Counted from the first letter of the stretch, positions 1-9,394 are shown. The stretch is DNA of 64,000 nt from Terrisporobacter glycolicus ATCC 14880 = DSM 1288 (GCF_036812735.1 NZ_CP117523.1:2666001-2730000), one strand, 5' to 3'. The notes: generated by a model from the letters alone, not told the origin. Numbers and translations: made by a program.

Positions 1-2
1 AC

Positions 3-1205
3 AGCAGTAAATTTATTATAAATAATTATAAACTCTTTATTAACTATAAAGAAGTAACTAATAAAACCATACTTACGTCTAAATATATTTACTATAAATG
101 CGACACAAAATTAAAAAGAGGTGTACAAGTTGCAAAACTTGAAATTCCAACTGAAAATAATAAAGTAGAAGAGATAGAATGGTATTTCACCGTTGGAACG
201 CCTTTTTATAATAATTATAGGGGAATTTTCTTTAACAACACTAAGGAATTAAATATGCTTACTTCTTATGATGATTTAAATAATATATGTAAAAACACAA
301 ATCACTTAGATTATGTTTTTATTACCGAAAAAATAAATAACAAGGAAAATAATAAATTAGATACTCATCTTGAAAGCAAAAAATATAAAAAATTAATTGA
401 TTGTTGCAATAAATATACTAATAATAATGATTTTATTTCTATCCCAGGCTTTGAATTAAGTACAAAGCTAAAAGGTGAAAAAAGTAAAACTGAGGTCAAC
501 GCATTTAATTGTGAACATCCTTTTTTGTTTAAAGACAATATAGACCTTGAGTTACTTTATAAAAAATTATTCTATTATGAGGATGACTTAGTTTGTCAAT
601 TTAAAGCAAATAATAATTTAAGTAATATTGATTACTTTAAATATTCACCTTACGGTGACAAGGTTATAACTTTACTTGAATTAAATAAAAAAAGGAATAC
701 TAAAGAAAATAGGGACATATTAAATTTAGACGCATATAAAGAAGCCTTAAATAACGGTTGGCACGTAAGTCCTATAGCATGTGAGTACAATGAGTATCCC
801 AATGTGAATATTGGAAAAGATCTTAGAACTACTATACTATGTGAAGATTTAAGTAGAAGTAAGATTATAGATGCCATAAAAAACAGAAGGATATATGTAA
901 GTGAAGATAATAATGTGGATATATATTTTTCATTAAATAAAATGCCTATGGGAAGTGTAGTAAAATCTCCATCTTACGTTAGGATTATTGCAAGTGCTAT
1001 TAATAATGATGACTATGATAAAATAAAAAAAATAGAAATTTTTAGTAATAATAATGAAATAATATATACAAAAGAATTTAATTCAAATTATGCAAAAGTA
1101 GATTTCACTTTAAAGCCGCCTTTGAAAAATACCTACTATTTTGCATTAATAACTGAGGAAAGCAATAAAAAATCTGTAACTTCTCCAGTTTGGATTGAAC
1201 CATAG
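3..1205 (+). CDS. PHP-like protein of the CehA/McbA type, 5' end outside window
   Basis: The reading frame is open from base 3, so the gene starts upstream and about 400 C-terminal residues are visible. The order of blocks resembles CehA/McbA-type PHP metallohydrolases: a GFELST block, an FNCEHPF block, then NNGWHVSPIA, LRTTILCEDLSRSKIIDAIK and RRIYVSEDNNVDIYFSLN, followed by a beta-sandwich-like tail. The metal-binding positions look degenerate. The usual TDH reads TEK, the usual FNHP reads FKAN, and the usual SDNH reads CEYNEY. The protein is therefore more likely a non-catalytic homologue than an active hydrolase. Family assignment rests on recalled motif order. The ATG at 255 is internal. 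Confidence 0.55.
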   Translation, partial: SSKFIINNYKLFINYKEVTNKTILTSKYIYYKCDTKLKRGVQVAKLEIPTENNKVEEIEWYFTVGTPFYNNYRGIFFNNTKELNMLTSYDDLNNICKNTNHLDYVFITEKINNKENNKLDTHLESKKYKKLIDCCNKYTNNNDFISIPGFELSTKLKGEKSKTEVNAFNCEHPFLFKDNIDLELLYKKLFYYEDDLVCQFKANNNLSNIDYFKYSPYGDKVITLLELNKKRNTKENRDILNLDAYKEALNNGWHVSPIACEYNEYPNVNIGKDLRTTILCEDLSRSKIIDAIKNRRIYVSEDNNVDIYFSLNKMPMGSVVKSPSYVRIIASAINNDDYDKIKKIEIFSNNNEIIYTKEFNSNYAKVDFTLKPPLKNTYYFALITEESNKKSVTSPVWIEP

Positions 1206-1309
1206 AATTATATTTTTTTAATAATTCTCCTTGTTTTCTTCATATTTCCGCATTAAATAATATACTCTTTCTAAATATTATACCATATTTTTACATATAG
1301 TACAGTATG

Positions 1310-1341
1310 ATAAGGTAGTAACATTTTTGTTGCTACCTTAT
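1310..1341. other. Hairpin downstream of the PHP-like gene
   Basis: Inverted repeat with an 8-bp stem, TAAGGTAG pairing with CTACCTTA around an AT-rich loop, about 105 bases after the stop codon. No U-run follows it directly, so it is at best a weak terminator. Confidence 0.4.
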
Positions 1342-1360
1342 AACATATCATTTTTAACAA

Positions 1361-1395
1361 AAAAAGATGATGTTTTTCTTTTAACATCATCTTTA
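1361..1395 (-). terminator. Terminator of the MerR-family gene
   Basis: Stem AAAGATGATGTT with its complement around an 8-base loop, followed by a U-run when read on the minus strand. It overlaps the stop codon of the regulator gene. Confidence 0.8.
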
Positions 1396-2202
1396 ACATT
1401 TAATAGGTATTTGAATTTCAGTGATAAACTCATCTTTATTTTCCGTTTCATGTATATCTATCTTGTATATTTCCATTGGATTACCTGTAATTATTAATTT
1501 GTTTTCCTCAATAAAGTCAAACATATTTTGTATATGTTCTTTGTTATTTGCATAGTCTCCACTATAAGTTAAAGTTACATAATAACCTTCATCGAATACT
1601 ATATTGTGTTCTTTAGCATTATCTTTTAGTAAACAAAATACAGATTCAAAATCTGTAGTTATGCCATTTTTAAGTGAGTCTACCTTAAATACAGATCCCA
1701 CATTGTTGTTTCCTAAAATACCAAATTTATTATTATGATCTTTTTGAAGCTTTTGTATTAATAAATCAAAATCCTCATCTCTTTTAATTTGACCATTTAA
1801 TATTAGACCCTTTCGTCTTTTTAAATAAGATAATTCTACACTATTTAAGTTTGAATTATTAGCAGTATTTTCTATAGATTCCATTCTCTTTCTCATATTT
1901 TCTTTTTGTTTTAATAATTTTAGAATCTGATCATCTAGTAAAGTTATGCCGTTTTGAAGTAATTTATTAGTAGAATTTAAATCTCTATTTCCTAAATACT
2001 CTTTAATCATTTTAAAAGAGAAGCCTAAACTTTTTAATTCTTTTATTAAATTCAGTCTCCAAATATCAGAAACACTATAAAGTCTATATCCATTGTCGTC
2101 TCTAGTAGGTTTTATTATTCCTATCTTTTCATAATACATAAGTGAATCTCTACTCATGTCGTACATTTCAGATATTTCTCCAATTTTGTAATAATCTTTC
2201 AT
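1393..2202 (-). CDS. MerR-family regulator with GyrI-like effector domain
   Basis: Predicted transcription activator of 269 residues. The N-terminal winged-helix (about residues 5-75) has the MerR signature IGEISEMYDMSRDSLMYYEK with NGYRLYS following. A coiled-coil linker (about 80-120) connects to a C-terminal GyrI/BmrR-like ligand-binding domain. This is the architecture of multidrug-sensing activators such as BmrR. The gene is divergent from a MATE efflux pump, and the gap holds a perfect MerR-type operator inside a long-spaced promoter. The likely model is that a bound drug or lipophilic cation turns on the pump. The ligand cannot be read from the sequence. Confidence 0.88.
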   Translation of the reverse strand: MKDYYKIGEISEMYDMSRDSLMYYEKIGIIKPTRDDNGYRLYSVSDIWRLNLIKELKSLGFSFKMIKEYLGNRDLNSTNKLLQNGITLLDDQILKLLKQKENMRKRMESIENTANNSNLNSVELSYLKRRKGLILNGQIKRDEDFDLLIQKLQKDHNNKFGILGNNNVGSVFKVDSLKNGITTDFESVFCLLKDNAKEHNIVFDEGYYVTLTYSGDYANNKEHIQNMFDFIEENKLIITGNPMEIYKIDIHETENKDEFITEIQIPIKC

Positions 2203-2292
2203 TTTTGCTCCTTTTTTAATATATACTGAAATATATTATTTCACAAAGAAAAGTATTTTTCAATAAATTTAAAAATATTTACTGATTTTTAT

Positions 2293-2322
2293 TGACCTTG
2301 GTATTATACCAAGGATTAATAT
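2293..2322 (+). promoter_or_regulatory. MerR-type promoter with palindromic operator for the MATE gene
   Basis: A TTGACC -35 box at 2293-2298 and a TAATAT -10 box at 2317-2322 are separated by 18 bases. The perfect palindrome CCTTGGTATTATACCAAGG (2296-2314) fills the spacer. A long spacer holding a dyad is the hallmark of promoters that MerR proteins activate by DNA distortion. Confidence 0.85.
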
Positions 2323-2343
2323 ATAAGCATAAGGAGTGATACA

Positions 2344-3708
2344 ATGACAAAAAATTTATTTAAACAATTTCTAAGGTACTTGGGACCTTCTGTTGTTGCC
2401 ATGTGGGTTTTCTCACTATATACAATAGTTGATGGTATATTCGTTAGTAAGGGCGTTGGAGAACTGGCCCTGGCTTCAGTAAATATTTCTATGCCTTTTA
2501 TTAATTTAGTATTTGCCGTATCTGTGTTATTTTCTACAGGTGCTTCTACAGTTATAGCCATGTATCTTGGAAAAAAAGATTTAGAAAAAGCAAAAGAAGC
2601 TTTTTCACTTAATCTAGTTACTATTACAGTTCTTGCAATTATAATAACAGCTACATCTATTTTGGGCCTTGATTATCTAGCTAAAATTTTAGGTGCAACC
2701 CCAGATACTATAAGTTATGTTAAGGATTACTTATTTATAATCTCTTTATTTAACATATTCTTTATTGTTTCTTATTCTTTAGAGGTTATTGTAAAAGCTG
2801 ATGGTTTTCCATTCTTAGCAACTATTGGAGTAGTAATTTCAGCTATAACTAATATCGTTTTAGATTATATTTTCGTTATAGAGCTTGGATATGGTGTAAA
2901 AGGTGCCGCCTTTGCCACTGGTATAGCTCAAGTACTTTCAACTGTATTTTTCTTAAGTCATTTTTTGAGAAAAAAATCAAATTTAAAATTTGTTAAATTC
3001 AAATTTAGTTTCGATACTATTAAAAGAATAATTTGCTTAGGTTTCCCTGATTGTACTTCAGAATTAAGTGTAGGGATAGTTACAATATTATTTAATCAAA
3101 CCTTACTAAGATTAATAGGTCAAGATGCATTAATATCATATAGTGTAATCTGTTATGTTAATACTCTTATATTAATGACTATGATTGGAATAACTCAAGG
3201 AGCTCAGCCTTTGATAAGTTTCTACTTTGGTGCAGGAGAAATAGACAAAGTAAATCATTTATTCAAAATGGGACTTAAAACTGTTTTAATAACTTCTATT
3301 GCAGTATTTGCCTCATCTATTTTATTTACAGGCAATATTACAAGTTTATTTATTAATCCTGAGGAAACTCAGTTATTTAATTCAACAATTTCTGTATTTA
3401 AATTATATTCAATTTCTTTCTTATTTGTAGGATTTAACTTAATTATCTCTGGATTCTTTGTAGCCATAGAACAGCCTATATATTCTTCCATAATTTCTCT
3501 TGGAAGAAGTTTAGTATTAGTAACAATAAGTTTGTTCTTATTAACTACAATATTTGGTGGTAATGCCATATGGGTTACAACTGCTGTTTCTGAATTTGTA
3601 TGTTTAGTAATTGCCCTATCTTTATTATTCAACTTTTTTAGAAAGAAAAGATTAAATTCAGAAAACGAACCATCGTCTAAAATTATGAAAGATTCCATAG
3701 TTTTATAA
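2344..3708 (+). CDS. MATE-family multidrug efflux transporter
   Basis: Polytopic inner-membrane protein of 454 residues with about 12 hydrophobic segments in two similar halves, as expected for MATE Na+ or H+ drug antiporters. The first segments carry the family pattern PSVVAMWVFSLYTIVDGIF. An AAGGAG ribosome-binding site lies 7 bases before the ATG. A short basic tail follows the last segment. The divergent MerR regulator and the dyad in the promoter indicate drug-inducible expression. Substrates are unknown. Confidence 0.9.
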   Translation: MTKNLFKQFLRYLGPSVVAMWVFSLYTIVDGIFVSKGVGELALASVNISMPFINLVFAVSVLFSTGASTVIAMYLGKKDLEKAKEAFSLNLVTITVLAIIITATSILGLDYLAKILGATPDTISYVKDYLFIISLFNIFFIVSYSLEVIVKADGFPFLATIGVVISAITNIVLDYIFVIELGYGVKGAAFATGIAQVLSTVFFLSHFLRKKSNLKFVKFKFSFDTIKRIICLGFPDCTSELSVGIVTILFNQTLLRLIGQDALISYSVICYVNTLILMTMIGITQGAQPLISFYFGAGEIDKVNHLFKMGLKTVLITSIAVFASSILFTGNITSLFINPEETQLFNSTISVFKLYSISFLFVGFNLIISGFFVAIEQPIYSSIISLGRSLVLVTISLFLLTTIFGGNAIWVTTAVSEFVCLVIALSLLFNFFRKKRLNSENEPSSKIMKDSIVL

Positions 3709-3728
3709 ATCTATACTCCAATATAGAT

Positions 3729-3766
3729 AAAAGGCATGTTATTAAATTTAATAACATGCCTTTTTT
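3729..3766. terminator. Bidirectional terminator between MATE and ferredoxin genes
   Basis: Near-perfect inverted repeat with stem AAAAGGCATGTTATTAAA and its complement, with T-runs on both sides, between two convergent genes. Confidence 0.85.
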
Positions 3767-3768
3767 AT

Positions 3769-3960
3769 TTAGTCATCAATATCGATTGCATCAACTGGAC
3801 AACTTTCACAAGCTTCTTTTGCATTTCCAAGTACATCATCTGGTATATCTGTATTTATTGCATGAGCTATACCATCATCAGTCATATGAAAAACCTCAGG
3901 ACATACTTCTGGGCATGTTCCACATCCTATACATAAATCATCATCAACATAAGCTTTCAT
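3769..3960 (-). CDS. Single [4Fe-4S] ferredoxin
   Basis: Small acidic cytoplasmic electron carrier of 63 residues. Cluster ligands are expected at Cys10, Cys13 and Cys16 (CIGCGTC) and Cys54 in ESCPVDAI. This is the one-cluster arrangement of Thermotoga and Pyrococcus-type ferredoxins, not the two-cluster clostridial form. Cys20 and Cys51 are left over and could form a disulfide, as a similar pair does in some one-cluster ferredoxins. A strong GGAGGTG site precedes the ATG. Partner enzymes are not indicated by the neighbours, as the adjacent upstream cluster is decayed. Confidence 0.93.
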   Translation of the reverse strand: MKAYVDDDLCIGCGTCPEVCPEVFHMTDDGIAHAINTDIPDDVLGNAKEACESCPVDAIDIDD

Positions 3961-4035
3961 AATTACACCTCCATATTTTTCTATAATATGGTTTTATAAT
4001 TCCCAATTATGTTTAATATATTACATTTTTTACAA

Positions 4036-5012
4036 TTATTTCTTAACTGTAGACTTAATAAATTCTTTGATTATTGGATTTGATCTATTGGGTCTACTTT
4101 TAAATTCTGGATGATATTGTACTCCTACAAAAAAAGCATTCTTAGGTATCTCCACCGACTCTACCAAAGTATCATCAGGAGAAGTTCCTCCAATAATCAT
4201 TCCTGAATTTATAAACTCCCCTCTGTATTTATTATTAAATTCATATCTATGACGATGTCTTTCACTTATATTCAGCTGGCTATAAGACTATTGTTTTATT
4301 TTCAATTGCACAATCTTTTTGCATTACAAAATAGTGAGATTTTTTGTTTGATAGACTCATCGATAGGTTCTTCTGAACGTGTTACTATTATATTAGGCAT
4401 GATTCCAAGAGATTGGAGTTGTTTTACAGAATGTTGAGTTGGTTTAGATTTGTACTCACCTGAGCTTTTAATATAATGAACTGCAGTTACATGTATGAAT
4501 AAACAGTTATTTCTTCCTACTTCTAGATACACTTGTCTTATGGCTTCCATAAATGGTTGACTTTCTATATCTCCGACTGTTCCACCTATTTCGCTAATTA
4601 CAATGTCTGATTCACTTTTTTCACCTACACGGTAAATAAATTTTTTTATTTCGTTAGTTATATGAAGTATAACTTGAACAGTATCTCCTAAGTACTCTCC
4701 TTTTCTTTCCTTGTTAAGTACGTTCCAATATACTTTTCCTGTAGTTAAGTTAGAATATTTGTTTAAATTTTAGTCAATGAATCTCTCATAATGACCTAAA
4801 TCTAAGTTAGTTTCAGCTCCATCTTCGGTTACGAAGACTTCACCATGTTGATAAGGACTCATGGTTCCTGGGTCCACATTTATGTATGGATCTAGTTTTT
4901 GTGCAATAACCTTAAGATTTTTTACTTTTAATAATCTCCCCAAAGACGCAGCGGTTATCCCTTTCCCAAGACCTGATACTACTACACCTGTTACAAATAT
5001 AAATTTAGTCAT
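4036..5012 (-). pseudogene. pyrG: CTP synthase remnant
   Basis: Decayed gene for CTP synthase, which aminates UTP to CTP using glutamine. The first 80 codons match the synthetase domain, including SGLGKG of the ATP-binding loop and [14 protein letters not shown] stop at 4770-4772 replaces an expected Glu in [16 protein letters not shown]. The same frame then continues through [10 protein letters not shown] to about 4310, where a frameshift near an A-run follows. About 200 codons are then missing, including the glutaminase nucleophile Cys region. The frame resumes with ERHRHRYEF and VGVQYHPEFKSRP and ends at 4036. Gly in the usual TGGVVSG is Val here. A functional copy elsewhere would be needed for de novo CTP synthesis. 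Confidence 0.93.
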
Positions 5013-5039
5013 ATTTATATTTCCCTCTTTACATATGTT

Positions 5040-5153
5040 TTAATATTCATAAATTTTTAATATGTTTTTAGCAACTTCAATCTTTGTAATTCTTAAATCC
5101 ATTGCTTGCTTTTCAATATATTTATGTGACTCTTCTTCACTCATTTTACTCAT
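5040..5153 (-). pseudogene. ANTAR-domain antiterminator remnant (C-terminal end only)
   Basis: About 37 codons on the minus strand from MSKMSEEESHKYIEKQAMD to a stop at 5040. The pattern is the last two helices of an ANTAR RNA-binding domain, found in AmiR/NasR-type response regulators. The receiver domain and the rest of the ANTAR domain are missing, because the sequence runs into glutamine synthetase code on the opposite strand at about 5139-5150. The remnant ends 28 bases before the pyrG remnant on the same strand. In other clostridia ANTAR regulators sit next to glutamine synthetase genes, so the context is coherent. Confidence 0.72.
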
Positions 5154-6728
5154 TAGTTCCAGCCAATGACTGGGATAACTGCTGAAAAACACGATAGCTT
5201 TATCTCGCCTACTGATGACGGTAATATTGTAATGGAGTTTTCTGTCAAAGAATTAATAAAAGGAGAACGTGATGAATCTTCATTTCCATCTGGAGGACTT
5301 AGAAGTACTTTTGAAGCGAGGGGATATACAGTGTGGGATCCAACCTCTTATGCTTTTATAAGAGATACTACTTTATGCATACCAACTGCTTTTTGTTCTT
5401 ATTCTGGTCAATCTTTAGACAAAAAGACACCTTTATTAAAATCTATGGAAGCTATTGATAAGGCTACAGTAAGATTATTAAATATTTTAGGTTAAAATGA
5501 AGTAACCAGAGTAGTAACTACTGTTGGTGCAGAACAAGAATATTTTTTAATAGATAAAAAACTATTTGAAAAAGAATGGATTTAAAATTCTGCCAAAGAA
5601 CTTTATTTGGAGCAAAACCACCAAAGGGTCAAGAAATGGAAGATCATTACTTCGGTTCTATTAAACCTAGAGTGGCAGAATTTATGAAAGAATTAGATAT
5701 GGAGCTTTGGAAACTTGGTGTTTTATCAAAAACTAAGCATAATGAAGCGGCTCCATCTCAACATGAATTAGCTCCTATTTTTACAGTTACTAATCAAAAC
5801 CAAATTGCAATGGACTTAATGAAAAGAATTGCTGATAAACATAGTCTTGTTTGTTTATTGCACGAAAAGCCTTTTGCAGGTGTAAATGGTAGTGGAAAAC
5901 ATAACGACTGGTCACTTTCTACTAGCAAAGGAAAAAATCGAACCAGGTAAAAAACCTTATGAAAATAAAACATTCTTATTATTATTCTCTGCAATTATTA
6001 AAGCAGTAGATGAATACCAAGACCTACTTAGATTATCAGTAGCAAGTGTAGGAAATGATCATAGGTTAGGTGGCAACGAAGCTCCTCCAGCTATAATTTC
6101 TATGTTTATAGGTTCAGACTTAAAGAAAATACTAAAATGTATTGAAAATGATTTGCCTTATAGCGAAATTTTTCTAAACACAATGGATATAGATGTTGAT
6201 GTTCTTCCATCTTTTATGAAGGATACTACAGATAGAAATCGTACTTCGCCTTTAGCTTTACAGGGAACAAATTTGAATTTAGAATGCTTGGCTCTACTTG
6301 TAATATTGTATGTCCTAATACTATTTTAAATACAATTGTAGCAAATAGTTTATGTGAGTATGCAGATATATTAGAAAAAAGTACTAATACAGAGGATACC
6401 ATCAGTATGTGCTTATTCAAATTCCTTAACTGATACTGCTTTAAACAAGAAATCATTAATCTGTGATATTGATTGTAACTTAGAAATTTCTTTAGTGAAA
6501 AAACTTTCTTCTTTAAATTCTTGTTTAGACATTAAAATTGAAAAGCTGAACAATTCATTATTAGAGAGTAAGAATTTCACTAATCCTAAAGAAAATGCTG
6601 AATTTTACAGAGATAATATTAAAGCACAAATGCAAGAACTTCGTGCTATTGCAGATGAGTTAGAGACAATAGTTAGCAAGGAATTTTGGCCATTCCCTAC
6701 TTATGCAGACTTGTTATTTAGTATATAA
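5139..6728 (+). pseudogene. glnN: Type III glutamine synthetase remnant
   Basis: Decayed gene for the large GSIII-type glutamine synthetase (family size about 700 residues). The N-terminal part is absent. Code begins at THFTH*FQPMTG, where TAG at 5154-5156 replaces the usual Trp. Further damage: TAA at 5493 in frame, a frameshift near 5575 before [13 protein letters not shown], a frameshift near 5935 after KHNDWS, a frameshift near 6272 in FAFTGNKFEF, and an internal deletion at about 6396. The C-terminal part from AYSNSLTDTALNKK to WPFPTYADLLFSI is well preserved. Catalytic blocks such as EQEYFLID and NGSGKHND are still recognisable, so the decay is recent. Confidence 0.94.
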
Positions 6729-6740
6729 TTAAAATATAAA

Positions 6741-6782
6741 AAAGAAAGCCTTACTATAAATTTTTATAGAAGGATTTCTTTT
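6741..6782 (+). terminator. Terminator after the glutamine synthetase remnant
   Basis: Stem AAAGAAAGCCTT paired with AAGGATTTCTTT around an inner AT-rich hairpin, ending in a T-rich stretch 12 bases after the old stop codon. Confidence 0.7.
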
Positions 6783-6893
6783 TATATTTTAACTCAAGCA
6801 CTCTTTATACTTGTGAACAACTTAATATCTATGAATCATAGTGAATAATTATAATAATAACCATAATTTCAAAAGTTTAAATTAGTTAATAAC

Positions 6894-7364
6894 TTATTTT
6901 ATTGATAAAGCTATTAATTCTAATATATACATACTAGTTTTCCTTTCATTTTTTTTCAATAAATTAAAACAAATTTTTAATTCTTCATACTTTTCATCTA
7001 AACTTATATCTTTATTATTTACCTCTTCAATTAAACTAACTATTTCTTCTAAATCATTTTTATATTTTACATCATTCTCTTTAATAAACAGTTTAAAATC
7101 TTTCAATTTTTCTTCAATATTTTTTAATTTTTCTTCTTTAATCATTTCTTTTTTATAGTCAAATAAACATGTTTTGATTTTCTCTAAATCCTTTTTGCTA
7201 TAGTTCCAAACAACATTATTTTCATTTTTACTTATATTATTAATCTTATTTCTATATTTATCTTGTAGCTCTTCTATGGCTATTACTACCTCCATATAAT
7301 CATTATCTTTTAATACTTCTTCACATCTATCCAAATCAAATTCTACTTCTTCAATACTCAACAA
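6894..7364 (-). CDS. Charged coiled-coil protein of unknown function
   Basis: Not recognised. The 156-residue product is rich in Lys and Glu, with long predicted helices and heptad-like spacing (KDLEKIKTCLFDYKKEM, EEKLKDFKLFIKEN). It has no signal peptide or membrane segment. I chose the TTG at 7364 because AAAGGAG lies 8 bases upstream; an ATG at 7427 would overlap the preceding gene and lacks such a site. It is the third gene after an ABC ATPase and a permease-protease fusion and starts 25 bases after the permease stop. It may be an accessory factor of that exporter, by position only. Confidence 0.72.
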   Translation of the reverse strand: MLSIEEVEFDLDRCEEVLKDNDYMEVVIAIEELQDKYRNKINNISKNENNVVWNYSKKDLEKIKTCLFDYKKEMIKEEKLKNIEEKLKDFKLFIKENDVKYKNDLEEIVSLIEEVNNKDISLDEKYEELKICFNLLKKNERKTSMYILELIALSIK

Positions 7365-7389
7365 TTTATTATCTCCTTTTGTTATTTTT

Positions 7390-9393
7390 CTATAAAGTTT
7401 TATTTTCTTTAAATAATAAAACAGCAATGCCTATAAACAAAATGCCTAAACCTATAAAAACAAGTAATTGATTAAATGGCAAGTAATTGACAGTATTCAT
7501 TTCAACATTTTCAAGAACATTTGAAGAAACATAACTTACAACAACTGCTAATCCGTTATTTATAAAATGCATAAACATACTTACGCCAATAGAATTAGTT
7601 TTACATACTGCATATGCAAAAGATATGCCTAGAATTGATGTAGGTATAATTCTGATAAAATCCATATGCATCATGCCAAATAATATTCCAGAGGCAATCA
7701 CAGCTCCTCTGTAAGATTTTTTATTGTGTTTAAAAGATGTTAGTATGAAACCTCTAAAAAATAACTCTTCACAAATTGCTGGCATTACTGCTACCAAGCA
7801 TAAATTTAAAAACAAGTTATCCTTCATAAACAAAGCATTATTTAATCCTTCTATAATCTCTTGGTTTTGTGGAAAATAGTATAAAGTTATATTAGTTATT
7901 ACAAATACAATTAAATAGGTTCCAATCCAAAGACTAAATGCTCCAACTAAATATTTAAACTTAGGTAATTTCAAGGAAAATACCTTTTTAAAATCACTTT
8001 TTATATAATAGGCAAATAAAAGGGGCAAGACTAAGATCATAATTTGGGTCAAAGCAATACCAGTCATTTTAAATTTCAATTGAACATAACTTCCTACATA
8101 AATTAAAAGCACCAATCCAACAGCATATAAAACAACTCCATCACTTACACTTGGCATAGTATACTTTTGTATATTACTTCTTTTTTCTAAGAAGGAAAAA
8201 CTCTTTCTACTTCCAAACAATATTTCTTCAGAATTAAACATTTTTGACAATAAAATAACTGCTAAAATTACAAAGGCAAAGTTTGATATAAATACTAATG
8301 CTATTAATCCTAAGCTAGACTCAAAAGTAAGTACACTCTTTATTAATAAAGATATGTTTACAACAGGTATTACAGCAGTAATTCTATCTAAGTTTAGGTT
8401 TGGTATCATAGATGCATAAGAAGGTATAAGCACCAAAAACATAATTGGCGTAATATAATTTTGTGCATCTTTGAAGCTTTTTGCCAATGAGCAAACACAC
8501 ATACTTACCGCTGACACTACCATGGCAAATAAACAAACACAAATTATTGTTATAAATAATGGTGACGCCAATGCTAAAGTGCTCAAACTATGAGAAAACA
8601 TCTGCCCTGTCATATTTCCAGTTGCTAAAATATACATTAAAGTCATCAAAATAGATACAACATTTAAAATTGCCGTTACAATTGCACAAACAGATACTGC
8701 CATATATTTACCCATAACAAGTTCTAAGTTAGTAATAGGCAAGGTAAATAAAGTTTCTAGTGTGCCTCTTTCTTTTTCTCCTGCCATAGAATCAATAGCT
8801 GGATAAATAGCCCCAAGAAGCACTCCCATAATCAAAATAAATGGAAGTATTTGACCAAGAACAAGTCCTGCCAACTCTTCATTTTTAGCCACATCAACAG
8901 TTTCATATGCTATAGGTTCAAGGGTTTCTTTCACATCTAAGTTAGACTGCTCTATTTTATTTTTAACTTTACTATCTTTGTATGAAGAAAAAACACCTTC
9001 TAATTTACTATTTATGTTTGATGAATTGTCTTTTGATGAATTTATATATATCTTATAGTTTTCTATTTTGTTTTCACCTTTTACACTTATGTATGCATCA
9101 ATAGAGCCTTTTTCCAAATCTTTTTTATAATTATTAGTATTTACTATATTAATATGTCCACTACTTTCATCCTTAAAGTTTTCAATTGTTGATATAAGCT
9201 CTTTGTTAGGATGTTTTTCAAAAGCTATATTAATATCTTCATTTTTAATACTATTTATAGACAGAGTCATAACTTGAGACATTATTAACATGAGAACAGG
9301 ATATAAAATTAAAGGAAGTATAATTCCCATAAATAGAGTTTTCTTATCTCTAAGAATATCTATCATTTCTTTCTTAAAAATAGCTTTTACCAT
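7390..9393 (-). CDS. ABC-2 permease fused to a CPBP membrane protease
   Basis: Two-part membrane protein of about 667 residues. Residues 1-400 are a NatB-like ABC-2 permease: one segment near residue 20, a large external loop (about 45-185), then five or six segments starting with LVLGQILPFILIMGVLLGAI. Residues 430-667 are a CPBP (CAAX-protease/Abi) domain with EELFFRG, a second-motif His in GMMHMDF and MHFINN in the third, so the protease centre looks intact. I chose the ATG at 9393, which has GAGGAG upstream within the end of the ATPase gene; an ATG at 9405 is also possible. The fusion with its ATPase suggests export or processing of a peptide or a Na+-type substrate. Confidence 0.87.
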   Translation of the reverse strand: MVKAIFKKEMIDILRDKKTLFMGIILPLILYPVLMLIMSQVMTLSINSIKNEDINIAFEKHPNKELISTIENFKDESSGHINIVNTNNYKKDLEKGSIDAYISVKGENKIENYKIYINSSKDNSSNINSKLEGVFSSYKDSKVKNKIEQSNLDVKETLEPIAYETVDVAKNEELAGLVLGQILPFILIMGVLLGAIYPAIDSMAGEKERGTLETLFTLPITNLELVMGKYMAVSVCAIVTAILNVVSILMTLMYILATGNMTGQMFSHSLSTLALASPLFITIICVCLFAMVVSAVSMCVCSLAKSFKDAQNYITPIMFLVLIPSYASMIPNLNLDRITAVIPVVNISLLIKSVLTFESSLGLIALVFISNFAFVILAVILLSKMFNSEEILFGSRKSFSFLEKRSNIQKYTMPSVSDGVVLYAVGLVLLIYVGSYVQLKFKMTGIALTQIMILVLPLLFAYYIKSDFKKVFSLKLPKFKYLVGAFSLWIGTYLIVFVITNITLYYFPQNQEIIEGLNNALFMKDNLFLNLCLVAVMPAICEELFFRGFILTSFKHNKKSYRGAVIASGILFGMMHMDFIRIIPTSILGISFAYAVCKTNSIGVSMFMHFINNGLAVVVSYVSSNVLENVEMNTVNYLPFNQLLVFIGLGILFIGIAVLLFKENKTL

Positions 9394-9394
9394 T

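Noticed and set aside
3736-3962. Plus-strand frames across the ferredoxin
   Set aside because: Antisense to a gene with a complete iron-sulfur motif and a strong start site.
4249-4437. Plus-strand frame in the pyrG relic
   Set aside because: The minus strand carries clear CTP synthase code over the same bases.
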